A DNA stretch of 64,000 bases from Azolla caroliniana (taxonomy: Eukaryota; Polypodiophyta): the NCBI GenBank assembly GCA_043228905.1, contig JBHGNT010000011.1, positions 13,206,001 to 13,270,000 of the forward strand, given 5' to 3'. A program made the translations under genes and the position numbers. The notes beneath the pieces are model-generated. The model did no database searches and was not told where the DNA came from. It saw only the letters and a list, made by a program, of their open reading frames with translations. Shown here one piece after another: positions 1 through 10,497 of the stretch; position 1 is the first letter of the stretch; each line of letters begins with the position of its first letter.

Positions 1-298
1 TTTGTTGTTTGTTGCCATCGAGCCATGGATCGCTCTAATACTAGTTGAGGAACTATTATGCACGGAAACGTATGTTTGAGGATCTGTCGTAGTGTTCGCC
101 AAACAACATAGAAGGAAGACAAGAGAATAGGCAGAAGATATACACGGTTTAAACTTTAATGGAAGCTTTTTTATTACGTTCTCTCTCTCTCTTAGGGACT
201 CTGTACAACAATGATCAAGCTCTCTTTTACAACATTAGGTTATCGCTTATATACTAAGCCCTAACTATATGGATGAGTTCACACTAAGATACAAAGAG
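1..298. other. Left-edge non-coding stretch, possible antisense LTR
   Basis: No coding sequence is recognisable. Read on the minus strand it has a TATATAAG box (about 248-258) and a CT/GA tract (180-192), a layout like the LTRs of minus-strand Copia elements in this window. It ends where Copia-1 integrase begins. It may be an LTR inserted into Copia-1, but neither terminus nor a target duplication is visible. Confidence 0.25.
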
Positions 299-1030
299 GA
301 AGGATTTGGCCTTTTATGCCAACATGCATATGTGCATATTCCCAACGAGAAGTAGCAAAAGCTCGACCCCAAGTCGGACAAATGTGTACTCATAGGGTAC
401 TCACTCGAGCAAAAAGGGTATAAGTGCTTCAACCCTTCCACCAAGAAGGTACGAGTGAGTTGGGATGTTGTATTTGACGAGTCGGCATCCTGGTATACAG
501 TCGAATCGGCCCCATCCAGCACAATCGAAACTGAGTTTGAGACAGATGCAAAGGAGGAGGATCGACCAAGGCTGACATCAGAGGAAAGTCCAATCTCGAT
601 CAGGTTGAGTGGACCACAAGAGCCTCCAAGCGACCAAAGCACGTCACGGGCAAATCCGAAACAGGACAAAGGAAAGACCAAAATGCCCAAGTACGAAGAC
701 TCAGAAAGAAATGAATAAGACCACTCACCCGACAATGAGCATGGTGGACTGGATGTGCCTATCAAGTACGAAGACTCAGAAAGAAATGAATAAGACCACT
801 CACCCGACAATGAGCATGGTGGACTGGATGTGCCTATCATGAGGACACCAGGGGAACCACGTCGCTCCACCCATGAAAAGAACGTAGTAAGCCGATTCGG
901 CTACAATGACTATGTGGCATATCATTATGCATTCATGATGAAAGTGGCGACAATCTGAGAACTGGAAACCTTTTCCGAAGCCGCGAAGGACCCCAAATGG
1001 GTCAAAGCGATGAATGAGAAGATGCAAGCA
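299..1030 (+). pseudogene. Copia-1 integrase C-terminus and linker (broken)
   Basis: The reading gives AYVHIPNEK, CVLIGYSLEQKGYKCFNP and WDVVFDES, the usual post-core integrase region of Copia polyproteins (IFLGY and YRLYDP-type motifs). A stop follows NEK at about 349-351, and the frame open from 455 closes at 718. The stretch after about 560 is the acidic, low-complexity linker that normally joins integrase to RT. A 75-bp tandem duplication (689-838) lies in the linker. The integrase catalytic core is missing upstream. Confidence 0.75.
689..838 (+). repeat. 75-bp perfect tandem duplication in Copia-1 linker
   Basis: Two identical 75-bp units (689-763 and 764-838), each beginning AAGTACGAAGACTCAG and ending GTGCCTATC. 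The unit is 25 codons long, so frame is kept, but each unit contains the stop of this frame (TAA, first at 716-718). Confidence 0.95.
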
Positions 1031-1918
1031 CTCTCCAAGAATGAGACATGAGATCTCGTCCCTTCGTCACACCATCAAAAGGCAATTGGATGCCGGTGGA
1101 TCCTCAAAGTGAAGCACAACGCTGACGGTATTGTCAATCGGTACAAGGCCCGACTTGCAGCGAAGGGCTACGTGCAGACACACGATGTCGATTATGAAGA
1201 GACTTTTGCCCCGGTGGCAAAGATGGCTACAATTTGAACCGTGATCGCGCTTGTAGCAGCAAAAGGGTGGCACCTCCACCAAATGGATGTAAATAACTCC
1301 TTCCTACAAGGTGAGTTAGACAAGGAGGTGTACATGATACAACTGCCCGGATTCAGGTCAACCACGCATCCGACTTTTGTCTGCCGACTCAAGAAGTCTC
1401 TCTACGGCCTCAAGCAAGCACCTAGAGCCTGGCACTCGAAGATAACCTGGTATCTTCATCAAATCGTCTTCAACATGTCCAAGTCCGACAACTCTTTGTT
1501 CATCTGCCAAAGTGATTCTAGAGGACAGGTATTTATCATCATTTATGTGGATGACTTTGTCATAGGAGGAGAGCATTTAGCAAATATTGAGCACATGAAG
1601 AAGCTCCTCTCCAGCTGATTCGAAATGACCGATATGAAGGAGCTCTATTACTTTCTAGGAATAGAAGTAATTCGGACCCCCGATGACATCCTAATCTCCC
1701 AACTTTATTGTATCCTCGATCTTCTCGTCAAGTTTGGAATGACAAAATGTAAGCCCGTCACTATACCTCTCAATCGAAATCTAAAACTAGATGTCAACTC
1801 AGGCACTAGTGAGTGTGGACCAACGCTCTATCGTCAACTAGTCGGAAGCCTCATCTACCTCACAATTACTTGACTTGACCTCAGTTATCCGGTCGGCCTC
1901 CTTAGCCAATTCATGTGA
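1031..1918 (+). pseudogene. Copia-1 reverse transcriptase (broken)
   Basis: Clear Copia RT. Motifs in order: [61 protein letters not shown], the catalytic box IIYVDDFVI (about 1543-1569) and LYYFLGIEVI. Stops occur after KMAT (1237-1239), after LLSS (1616-1618) and after LTIT (1871-1873); the rest continues in frame, so these look like point nonsense mutations. The YVDD aspartates survive, but no full-length product is possible. RNase H follows. Confidence 0.9.
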
Positions 1919-2525
1919 GTGCTATGGTAAGAGAAATATCCATCTCGACTATGGTAAGCGAGTGCTAAGGTATGTGAGTGGAACCATATATTTTAGCATC
2001 CTCTACAGATCGGACACAAAGATTTGACTCCAAAGGTATACCGATGCCGACTGGCCAGCTACAAAGCCGATCATTGATCGACATCCGGATTTGTTTTCTC
2101 TCTCGGCAGCAGCACCATATCATGGAGTAGTAAGAAACAACTGATAGTCGCATTGTCAATCACCAAAGCCGAATACATGGGTGTGGTCATAGCCGCATGT
2201 GAAGTTGTTTGGCTCAAGAGAATATTGAAGAACCCAGGCGTTCCCATCAAGGATCCGATTCTCCTGTATTGCGACAACATGAACAGCATCCACCTGGTCC
2301 GAAACCCAATTCTCCACGCTCGGACCAAGCACATTGAAGTTCACTATCACTTCATCCGAGAATGTGTTCTGGCCGGGGATGTTGATCTGCATCACATCAA
2401 CACGAACTTGCAAATGGCTGACATCTTCACCAAGGCCCTGGGAGTCGACAAGCTACGACAATTCATGATGAACCTGGGTCTTTCGACCGTCGACCAGCCG
2501 AGCTTGAGGGAGAGTAAGGAGCAGC
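1919..2525 (+). pseudogene. Copia-1 RNase H (broken)
   Basis: Recognisable pieces are YTDADW (about 2038-2055), SITKAEYMGVVIAACEVVWLKR, LLYCDNMNSIHLVRN, HARTKHIEVHYHFIRE and MADIFTKALG, the standard end of a Copia polyprotein. The first part (1919-2150) is frameshifted. The second part is open from 2153 to the stop at 2671, but its last codons run into the 3' LTR. Confidence 0.85.
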
Positions 2526-2625
2526 AGGAGACCATTCGAAGCCGATGTCGAAGTCGACTCAAAGCCAACCCGAAGACCAATTCGAACCAACCATCCGATG
2601 ACCGAAAGTTGTGTTTAAAGGGGTG

Positions 2626-2914
2626 TGTTGAGAACCAAACTCAACTTCTTGTGTGTGGGAACACACTCTAGGATACTTAAGTGTGTGAACACCCCACCTC
2701 CTTGTATAGTAACTAGTGTGTCATAGAAGTTAATGTTCTATGACACATATTCTTTAAGTAGTTAAGACATGACCTCTTTCCCAAGAGGCAGTATTAGTGA
2801 GAGAATTTAGAGAGAAGATGACTTCATAAGCACCTTCTCCTTCTCTTTGTAACTGTTGGTCATTCATTCTTGTTTTCCTTGTAATACAATATTTTCTTTT
2901 TTTTGTAATCTTGA

Positions 2915-2948
<34 letters not shown>

Positions 2949-3008
2949 CACACACACACACACACACAGAGTTCTTCCACTGCACAGAATAATCACTGAT
3001 TCTTTACA
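2626..3008 (+). repeat. Copia-1 3' LTR
   Basis: It begins TGTTGAGAACC directly after a polypurine tract and ends CTTTACA, 383 bp. It holds a CT/CA microsatellite (about 2916-2969). The right boundary is sharp, because Copia-2 coding sequence resumes immediately after it. The partner 5' LTR is not in the window. Confidence 0.75.
2916..2969. repeat. (CT)n(CA)n microsatellite in Copia-1 LTR
   Basis: Dinucleotide run that switches from CT to CA units, inside the LTR. Short arginine/serine or histidine/threonine ORFs across it are artefacts of the repeat. Confidence 0.95.
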
Positions 3009-3694
3009 AGGTTTCATATATTCGGATGCGAACCATATGCACTCATCCCCAGGGAGAAGAGGACCAAGTTGGCACCCCATGCAACAAAATGCATATTTCT
3101 CGGTTATGGAACCGATGGGGATTTTAGCTATAGGTTGTGGGACCTAGAGAACCGAAAACTAATCCGGAGTAGTGACGTACTCTTCAATGAAGACTTGATT
3201 CTCTCTATGTAGAACCAACAGAAAATAGTCGACAAAAAGGTTTTCCTTGAAATCGATAGAGAGGTCGTAGAAGGACCGACCCACCGGGCCGAACTTGCGA
3301 TTTGACAAACAGCCAAAGAAAGCCAAGCCAATGATTACTCTGCCGAATCTGAATCCGAATCGGCAAGAGGTTCACTAGTCGAATCTATTTCGACTAAGAG
3401 ATTGAGAAGAGGTGAAAGAGATAGAGTCGAAACAACCAAATTACCCAAATAGGCCAAGGTACCAAAAGGTCGCACAAAACTGACCAAAGCACCAGCCAAT
3501 CCGTCAATCACTCTCGAAAAAGGGGAGGATGACTTGACATCACCAAAATCCTATTACAGGGGCGAGTCATCCAACAGGACTCTTGAAGACGGTTCAAGTA
3601 AACTACCGATCAGCCGACCGAGCCGATTGAAGAAATCGAACAAACAATATCGGCACCCAGGATATCCAGACGAGTCCAAGAATTTTATCAACCA
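3009..3694 (+). pseudogene. Copia-2 integrase C-terminus and linker fragment
   Basis: The frame reads FGCEPYALIPREKRTKLAP, TKCIFLGYGTDGDFSYRLWD and RKLIRSSDVLFNEDLI, the post-core integrase region of a Copia different from Copia-1. A stop follows at about 3210. The remainder, to 3694, is the degenerate linker rich in TCGGC/GACT words. Copia-1 inserted at its left end and Copia-3 at its right end. No RT of this element is found in the window. Confidence 0.75.
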
Positions 3695-4313
3695 TGTTGG
3701 GAAAACGGGTCCCTCCGGATGGGAAGAAGAGAACGAACTGAATCAAAGACACATGGGTAATTGGGCTAAGGCCGAAATTGAAAAACGAAATCGAAATCAT
3801 TTATATATAACTGACTTAGTAGCCTATATTTGTAAATAGTCTAGACATTGTGCCCATTGAGGCTATATTGTAAATAGTTTGTTATGTATATGAGTATATA
3901 TACACTTAGGGCAAGTCGTTAGATAAGGGGGATAATCATTATAGTTGTAATAAGTTGTAGTGAGTAGTTGCCTTTGTAAATGTGAGTGAGTGAGAGTAGT
4001 AACTCTACGAGAGAGAGTGAGTGAGAGTAGTAAATCTGTCACCATCTGTTAGACGAAGAGGAGCTCAAGGTTGTTGCCTCTGAGTCTCCCTGTACTCCTC
4101 TCCGTACACATAGTGATTTGTTTTCTTGGGGTTTGTGGACCCCCATGGTTTTTCCCATTTGGGTTTTTCACATAAAACATCCAGTGTCTTTGTGTTCTCT
4201 TGTTTCGTGGTCTTTCTGGATTCTGTTTTGGCTGTGCACTGTCATTGTCGATTCTTTGCACCCAAACAAACATACGTGCAAGCAACCGGTTGTATCTGGT
4301 TCCGATCTTAACA
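3695..4313 (+). repeat. Copia-3 5' LTR
   Basis: It starts TGTTGGGAAAACGGGTCCC and ends CGATCTTAACA, 619 bp, then comes a primer site. It is a relative of the intact Copia-6 LTR: start TGTTGGGATTACGGTCCC, a GCCC-TGAGGCTATA block, a TATA-rich stretch, an AGGGCAA block and GTGGTTTTTCCCAT-TGGG in the transcribed part. TATATATAC at about 3896-3904 is the likely TATA region. Confidence 0.8.
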
Positions 4314-4316
4314 AAG

Positions 4317-4329
4317 TGGTATCAGAGTG
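4317..4329 (+). promoter_or_regulatory. Copia-3 primer binding site (tRNA-iMet)
   Basis: TGGTATCAGAGTG starts 3 nt after the LTR end. It matches the standard plant Copia primer site complementary to the initiator tRNA-Met 3' end, with the last bases changed. Confidence 0.85.
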
Positions 4330-4390
4330 ATGGATGAACATTTCGATGGAATGTTCAAGTTAATTGGCTCCAACTATTCAGTGTGGAAGT
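4330..4390 (+). pseudogene. Copia-3 gag start, truncated
   Basis: ATG at 4330 follows the primer site directly and reads MDEHFDGMFKLIGSNYSVWKS, the typical start of a Copia gag (the N-Y-x-x-W pattern). Homology stops at about 4390, where LINE ORF1-like sequence begins. The rest of Copia-3 is absent, so this is a 5' end left by truncation. Confidence 0.75.
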
Positions 4391-5333
4391 CACAAGAAAA
4401 TTGATTCCCAAATCTTCCCCGGCAATTATACCCCTTGATGCCAAAGGTTGGGGATAAGATTTGCATAGTCTATCCTTCAAAGGCAACGATGGTAGATAGA
4501 ATTAGGGATTTCCCTAAGATTAGAGTGCTTGTGCAAAGTTCGTCCAAACTCCCCCCCTATAATCAGGGTTCATGATGTGGAAGCAAGACTGATAGATGTG
4601 GCAGTGAAATATGAGGGTTTACCTGGCCAAAGTTTTAATTGTAAAAATAAGCGCCATATTGCTAAGGAATACCCTAGGAAGATCACAATAACATGAGGGT
4701 GGGAAAGGACAAAGGGTAGGTTGCTAGGCAAGAGAATATAGGGTTCAAAGAACAAAACACCCTCAATGGGACAGAGAAGGAGAAGGCTAATGCAAACGCT
4801 TGGACTCTGGTTTTGGGATGGAAAAATCGATTGCAGCAAGAAGGAAACACAACTATGCCTCATGTAAGGTTGAGAAATAGCTTTGAGGCATTGCAGGAAG
4901 AGGAGTATCTCCCACAAGATCAAAGGTCAATTAATGTTGAGGAGGTGGTAGTGTGCACACCTTATGCCTTGCTAAACAGTGCAAAGCTCCATAGGGAAAA
5001 GGGCATGAGCTCCCCTTCCCCCCTGGTAAAAGTGGAAGTATTGAACTAAGAGGGGTGAAAGAGTGGTTATGCAATGGGAGGTGTCAAGAATAGCCCACCC
5101 ATCAGTTCTAAAACCCAAAAGTTGCATGAGACAAGACAAGTATAGGGGTAGATGTTCGAGTTCTGGTCAAATTTGTTTAGTCCAAAAGATCATAAGGGAT
5201 AGGTTCGACAAGGGGTGCAGGTTTAGCCAATAGGCTCTCAAGAGATTGACTCACTTGTGTCATGAGGAAGCTATTGTGTAGAAGAAGTTCCTCATGATGG
5301 GAAGAGAACCTATCTGGCTAGGAACCGGCTGGA
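4391..5333 (+). pseudogene. LINE ORF1 fragment, degenerate
   Basis: A frame at about 4573-4680 reads VEARLIDVAVKYEGLPGQSF followed by NCKNKRHIAKEYPRK. This has the spacing of the zinc knuckle that ends plant L1-type ORF1 proteins, but the first and last cysteines are replaced by Ser and Tyr. An open stretch (4813-5049) may be the tail of the same ORF. Between 5050 and 5333 I recognise nothing. It may belong to the same LINE as LINE-1, separated by Copia-4 and Copia-5. Confidence 0.45.
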
Positions 5334-5455
5334 TGTTGACTAGTCCAATTGTGAGTTGAACAAGTATGAGAGTCGTCTCAATTAGGAGCCGACTTGGTCA
5401 ATCGAACCAAAGGCAAGCCGGCAGAAGCTGATGCATGGCTATATTTGTAAATACC

Positions 5456-5482
<27 letters not shown>
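5456..5482. repeat. (TA)n microsatellite
   Basis: About 13 TA units inside the Copia-4 LTR. Confidence 0.95.
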
Positions 5483-5486
<4 letters not shown>

Positions 5487-5530
5487 AGAGAGAGAGAGAT
5501 AGGGCAAGGTTGTTGAAGTATGAGAGTTGT

Positions 5531-5534
<4 letters not shown>

Positions 5535-5609
<75 letters not shown>
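5535..5609. repeat. (CT)37 microsatellite
   Basis: An uninterrupted TC/CT run of about 75 bp in the Copia-4 5' LTR. The poly-Arg/Glu and Ser/Leu ORFs crossing it are artefacts. Confidence 0.95.
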
Positions 5610-5612
<3 letters not shown>

Positions 5613-5845
5613 TATTCATCTATCGGGATAAAGATCATCTCAAGGTTGTGGCATTGAGCATTGTAAACAATATGATATAGTGATTCTATTTGGAGTCTGT
5701 GGGCTCTCGTGGTTTTTCCCAGTTAGGGTTTTGATGAGAAAACTCTGTGTCTCCATCGTTATTTTTCATTTCCTGTTTCATTGTTATTTTCAACTCTGCC
5801 TGCTAGTCGGTTTAGGGTTTAGCTGACCCCATATTCCCAACAAAC

Positions 5846-5857
5846 TGTTATCAAAGT
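5846..5857 (+). promoter_or_regulatory. Copia-4 primer binding site, mutated
   Basis: TGTTATCAAAGT stands where TGGTATCAGAGC is expected, 3 nt after the LTR. Two or more G-to-T/A changes would weaken priming by tRNA-iMet. Confidence 0.7.
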
Positions 5858-5887
5858 GAAGGTTTATAACCTCTCAAGTTGTGGAAT

Positions 5888-7360
5888 ATGGACGAATCCT
5901 TTGGTGGGATGTTCAAGTTGACCGGCTCAAACTATTTAGATTGGAAGTCGAAGATGAAGGATATGTTGATGTGTAAAGACCTATGGTTGCCAATACAATA
6001 TGGCAAAGGCAAAGATTGATGCATCGACCTGGGAAGTCATGCACCTGAAGACAACAACATATATAAGATGTTTTATAGACATGAGCTTGTACAATAACTA
6101 TTGAGATAATAAGCTCAATTAAGATTAGACATTTAGTTAACCACATAACTTAGTAGTTACCTAGATAGAATCTAGTTAGAAGTGTTGACTATAAAGCCTT
6201 AAATAGGATTTTTGTACTTAAGTGGGATACATTCTAGATCCTCCACTCCCAAGTACATTTAATATAGGACTTATACCTTTGTACCTATATTCTCCTCACA
6301 CATGTGCACCCTTGCACATGAGATCTATATAATTGTGGTTATTTTCGTAACTTGATGATGTTTATTAATATAGAGAAAAGTCCTTAGCTACACTCTTGTT
6401 AATCATCCCCCATTTATTGTTCATAAGTGTAACTTCCTCTCTCTCTCTTCCTCTCACACACATACACACACATATCACATAATCTTCCACGACTTAATCA
6501 CATACATGATTAATTATTCACATAATTAAGTACTAATTAACGCTTAGTTAATTACCTAATTCTTAACAATAACTTCAATGAAGAGACACAAGTAGATAAC
6601 ATGTGGAAGAAGATAGGGTCTATGTTCGAGAAGAAGAATGCTCTAAATAGAGTCATAGTCTTCAAAAAATAGTGAGATTGAGATATCGAGATGGCCCAAG
6701 CATGGTTGAGCACCTAAATGCATTTTAAGGGTTCATTAATCAAACCACCTCTCTAGAAGTACCTTTAGTTGATGAGGTGTTATCCTTGTTGTGGTTGGTC
6801 TCTCTTCCAGACAGCTAAGAGACACTTGTGATGACTTTGGGCAACTCGGCTCCACAAGGGAAACAACTAACTCTAGATGTGGTGAAGTCGAGCTTGTTGA
6901 ATAAATAAGCTCGCCAAAAGGACAAAGAGTCCAACTCTAACCATAAGGCCATACTCACAAAAGGAAAGTCTAATATAGGAAGGTGTAGGCAGAGAAGTCC
7001 CCAAAATAGGGACAAGTCCAGAACCAGATCGAAGTCAAGAAGAGGCTCGCGTGCTTCTATTGTGAGAAGTCGGGGCATTTCCAGAAGAACTGTCAACACT
7101 ATAGGAAGGAAGAACTAAGGGGGAACTAAAGGGGAACTAAGGGTGTTGAACCGAAAAAGATTTCGGACAACAAGTGCACCTCAGCAATCACTACAAGTGA
7201 GGAGGAGCTATTATTCATAAATGAACAGAATGAAGTAAACCTCGTCAAGGATGAATCAACTTGGGTTTTTTATGTGGGTACGTCATTCCACCTGACACCC
7301 AAGAGAGAGTGTTGCTCATTGTATACAACCGGTCACTATGGCTATGTGAAGATGGGGAAT
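5888..7360 (+). pseudogene. Copia-4 gag and protease start (broken)
   Basis: ATG at 5888 reads MDESFGGMFKLTGSNYLDWK. After the insertion at 6099-6568, gag resumes (TQVDNMWKKIGSMFEKKNAL). The zinc knuckle CFYCEKSGHFQKNC lies at about 7052-7093, followed by a protease start in which the catalytic D-S-G is lost: the frame reads TWVFYVGTSFHLTPKRE against TWVVDSGASFHLTPERR in Copia-6. Stops and frame changes occur throughout. Confidence 0.8.
6099..6568. mobile_element. Probable solo LTR in Copia-4 gag
   Basis: 470 bp of AT-rich sequence interrupts gag. It is flanked by ATAAC (6094-6098 and 6569-6573), the direct repeat expected from integration. Its ends are TATTGAG and TTAACA, which fit a TGTTG...AACA LTR with one G-to-A change at base 2. 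It has a TATATAA box near 6327-6333 and CT-rich sequence, and no ORF. Removing it restores the gag frame context. The flanking match can be stretched to ACAATAACT, so a 9-bp duplication is a less likely alternative. Confidence 0.65.
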
Positions 7361-7547
7361 GACGGTGGCGTGACGTTTTCGTGCCACGATGAGAAAATAA
7401 CCTCTATTGAATTATATGAACTAATTCAAATATTTGTAAATGGTTGTTTAACTAAGCAATAGCTAATAACTTGATAAGAACTTGTCACCATAGGATGATA
7501 ATATTATGTGTAAATAGCTAGTTGAATCTACATATCGAGTAAAATAT

Positions 7548-7788
7548 TTTAAAGCTAAAAACCTATTCAAAGCACATTTTTCTATTATCACTATCAGGTA
7601 TTTTAGCTATTAAAGCTATTACCCACTATTAAAGCTAAATACCTATTATCAACACATTTTGTTATTATCACTATCAGGTATTTTAGCTATTAAAGATAAT
7701 ACCCACTTTTAAAGCTAAAAACCTATTCAAAGCACATTTTTGCTATTATCACTATCAGATATTTTAGCTATTAAAGCTATTACCCATT
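7548..7788. repeat. Three tandem copies of an ~80-bp AT-rich unit
   Basis: Units start near 7548, 7629 and 7710 and share TTAAAGCTAAA, CTATTATCACTATCAG and TATTTTAGCTATTAAAG. The copies differ by point changes and short indels. They lie in the upstream half of the inserted element at 7366-8107. Confidence 0.85.
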
Positions 7789-7797
7789 AATGTAGGT

Positions 7798-7985
7798 GCC
7801 TCTTATGCATGGGTGACACTTGGCACTCATGCACCCACCTTCCTCATGCACAGGTGACACTTGGCACTCATGCACCCTCCTTCCTCGTGTATAAAATGGG
7901 GGGTGAGTAATCTTATCTATTGTAATCAAATAGGAAGGAAATACTATTGTAATCAGATAGGAAAGAAATACTATTGTAATCATCT
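7798..7985. repeat. Two further tandem repeat blocks in the same insertion
   Basis: Two copies of a ~43-bp unit (GGTGACACTTGGCACTCATG core, about 7798-7885), then three copies of a ~28-bp unit (ATTGTAATCA-ATAGGAA core, about 7919-7985). A TATAAAA box sits between the blocks. Confidence 0.8.
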
Positions 7986-8107
7986 TTAAATTATCAATAC
8001 AAGCTATTTCATTTCTCCTCTTTCTTTTACAAGAAGCCCGGTGCTTACTTCCCAGATTCACAATTTTCTTTTCTGTTGCACGCGTACACCGTGATCAGCA
8101 TCACAAC

Positions 8108-9300
8108 GATGGATGCAAGATTGTGGGAATCAGACATGTATGTTTGCTGACATCTATAGGGTGCAAAATGTTGTTGAAAGATGTATGCCATGTTCTGGAT
8201 ATCAAGTTGAATCTAATATCGACCGGACGACTGGACAATGAAGGTTATTGTGGTAGCTTTCAAAATGGCATGTGGAAATTCCGCAAAGGAAACCTAATTG
8301 CGGCTCGTGCCTGAAAGCAAAATACATTGTATGTGACGCATGCACGATTGTGTAGGAACGAGGTGAATGTGGCAACTGACATAGCCGGTGAGCTATGGCA
8401 TAAAAGGCTGGGCCAAATGAGTCAAAAGGGTATGCAAATGTTTGCCGAAAAGGAACACCTACCGGAGGTGAAAAACGTGCATCTGGAGAAATGTATTAAC
8501 TGCCTAGCCGATAAGCAGAACAAGGCCACCTTTCATCGAAGATCTTTGATGAATGCTATGTAAATGCAAAATCACATGTTGGTGCACAATACTTTGTTAC
8601 CTTCATAGGTTATTACAATCGACAGTTGTGGGCTTTCGTGCTAAAAACAAAGGACTAGGTGTTGGCTGTCTTCAAAGAGTTCCAAGCGAGAGCCAAAAGG
8701 GAATCTAGACAAAACTTGAAGGCTGTCCAAACTAATAATGGAGGAGAGTACAATGGGCAATTTGAGGAATATTGTCGATGCCAAGGAATTATAATAGAGT
8801 ATACAGTGTCGAAAACTCCTAAACTTAATGGACTGGCCGAGAGAATGAATCGAGGAATCATGGAAAAGGTCAAAAGTATGATATCACATGCTAAGTTATT
8901 AAATACATTATAAATAGGTCTCCCTCACAGCCATTAGACGATGATGTCCCACAGAGGGTGTGGACCGGAAAAGATGTGTCATACCAGCATTTTAGGGTGT
9001 TCGGATGTTTGGCATATGTGCATGTGGCAAAATATCAAAGATCGAAATTGGACAGCAAAAACCAGTCATGTATTTTCTTGGGGTATGGTGACGTTGAATT
9101 CGGCTATAAACTATGGAACCTGATAGACAAGAAGGTCATTAGGAGCCAGGACATAGTCTTCATGGAGGATAAGATCATTGTTGATTGGGAAATGCAGAGA
9201 CCAAGGTCATCCTCCCAATCAGTCGACAAATGGAAGCCGACTGAAGCATCCAAATCCGGATTGGCTGATACGAGGCGAACCGAATACTAGTCGGTTGGCC
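8108..9300 (+). pseudogene. Copia-4 protease end and integrase (broken)
   Basis: Homology to Copia-6 resumes with GCKMLLKDVCHV and SAGRLD-like STGRLDNEGY, then the zinc-binding region ELWHKRLGQMS...CINCLADKQ, core pieces AVQTNNGGEYNGQF (the catalytic Asp of the usual RADNGGEY is Thr here) and PKLNGLAERMNR. A deletion after AKLL removes about 15 codons. The C-terminal part VFGCLAYVHV...FLGYGD is open from 8958. Stops at about 8312, 8561 and 8656 break the frame. Confidence 0.8.
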
Positions 9301-9386
9301 GTCAACAGGCGATTGATGGACATATAGATCCAATTGGTACAAGGTAGTCGATTGATGTTTATGAAGAGCCGATCAACACAAGGCAA

Positions 9387-10497
9387 TTGGCCGATGAAGT
9401 TGAATCTGACTTGGATGAAGAGCCGACTAAGGCAATCGAACCAGAGTCGGCTGCAGACAAAAGAAGCTATCCTCTGAGACAAAGAAGAGCCCCCTATCAG
9501 TTCCCTAATAGAGAATATGTATTGCTAATTGACGAGGGGGAACTAGAAAGCTTCAATGAAGCTATGACAAATGCCCACAGCAAAGAGTGGTACAATGTCA
9601 TGCAAGATGAAATGGAATCCTTGAATGAGAACCACACGTATGAATTGATGGAGTTGCTGAAGGGTAAGAAGACACTCCAGAACAAGTGGGTGCACAAATT
9701 GAAACCAGGAGAAGGCGGGAATCCACCCAGATTCAAAGCCCGCATTGTAGGGAAGGGTTCCCAGTAGAAAAAGGGTGTGGATTTCGATTCAATATTTTCC
9801 CCAGTCATAAAAATGACATCAATAAGGACAGTGTTGAGCATAGCAGCGAGCAAGAACTTAGAAGTTGAACAACTGGATGTCAAAACCGCTTTTCTGCATG
9901 CAGTTGCCAGAAGGATTTGTAGAGAAAGGACAGGAAAATCTTGTATGACAGTTGAGAAGGAGCTTGTATGGGCTGAGGCAAGAGCGACCCCGGAAATGGT
10001 ACAAGAAATTGGAATCCTTCATGGTGGATCACGGCTTCCACAAGACACATGCTGACCATTGTGTCTTCGTAAAGAAATATGATGGAGGAGACTTCCTTAT
10101 CCTCTTGTTGTATGTTAATGACATGCTGGTAGTCGAACATGACATGAACAAAATCACAAGCTTGAAAAAGGCTTTGGGGAGTCTTTTTCTATGAAGGATA
10201 TGGGTCCGGCTAAGTAGATTCTAGGTATGCACATTGTCCAGGACAGGACAAAGAAGTTGTTGTGGTTATCACAAGAGAAATATGTGACAAAGGTGCTCCA
10301 GAGATTCAACCTACAAGATGCAATTTTGCAAAGCCATTCAGCTCGACATCGCCGACAGACAACAAACTGAACAGGAGTCAATGTCCAAAGACAAACAAGG
10401 AGAAAGTTGAGATGAACAAGATCCCTTACGCCTCCGAATCAGTTGGAAGCCTGATGTATGCGATGGTATGTACCAGACTAGACATTGCCTATGTTAT
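9387..10497 (+). pseudogene. Copia-4 reverse transcriptase (broken)
   Basis: Reads YPLRQRRAPYQFP, NKWVHKLKPGEGGNPPRFKA, IFSPVIKMTSIRTVLSIAAS, LDVKTAFLH, RRSLYGLRQERPRKWY, LLLYVNDML and ILGMHIVQD. The catalytic YVDD is YVND (about 10108-10119), so the enzyme would be dead even without the frameshift near 9905 and the stops at 9765 and 10192. The similarity ends at about 10497, where a deletion joins it to LTR sequence. Confidence 0.85.

Larger units (their letters stand above)
299..3008 (+). mobile_element. Copia-1, degenerate Ty1/Copia element, 3' part
   Basis: Remnants run in the order integrase C-terminus, linker, reverse transcriptase, RNase H, polypurine tract (AAAGGGGTG, about 2617-2625), 3' LTR. 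The 5' LTR, gag, protease and integrase core are not seen before 299. Several in-frame stops and frame changes show it is inactive. Its 3' LTR ends directly against integrase sequence of another Copia (Copia-2), so Copia-1 inserted into Copia-2. AGGTT at 3009-3013 would be the right target duplication if the lost left side carries the same bases. Confidence 0.85.
5334..5842 (+). repeat. Copia-4 5' LTR
   Basis: The right end (TTCCCAACA, 5842) is set by the primer site and by the match to the 3' LTR copy at 10500-10695. The left end (TGTTGACTAG, 5334) is chosen because it is a TGTTG start at a plausible distance; it could lie elsewhere. The LTR contains a (TA)n and a long (CT)n microsatellite. 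Confidence 0.65.
7366..8107. mobile_element. Non-coding insertion in Copia-4 protease, candidate solo LTR
   Basis: It splits the protease reading (MGND before it, GCKIVGI after). It is flanked by GACGG (7361-7365) and GATGG (8108-8112), a 5-bp duplication with one difference, so the exact ends are uncertain. A GTGTATAAAATGGGG promoter-like box lies at about 7887-7901. It contains three blocks of tandem repeats and no coding potential. Confidence 0.55.

Noticed and set aside
265-870. 201-residue minus-strand ORF at the left edge
   Set aside because: It is antisense to Copia-1 integrase and its internal repeat mirrors the 75-bp tandem duplication.
5378-5680. ORFs rich in Arg/Glu or Ser/Leu
   Set aside because: They are translations of the (CT)n and (TA)n microsatellites in the Copia-4 LTR.
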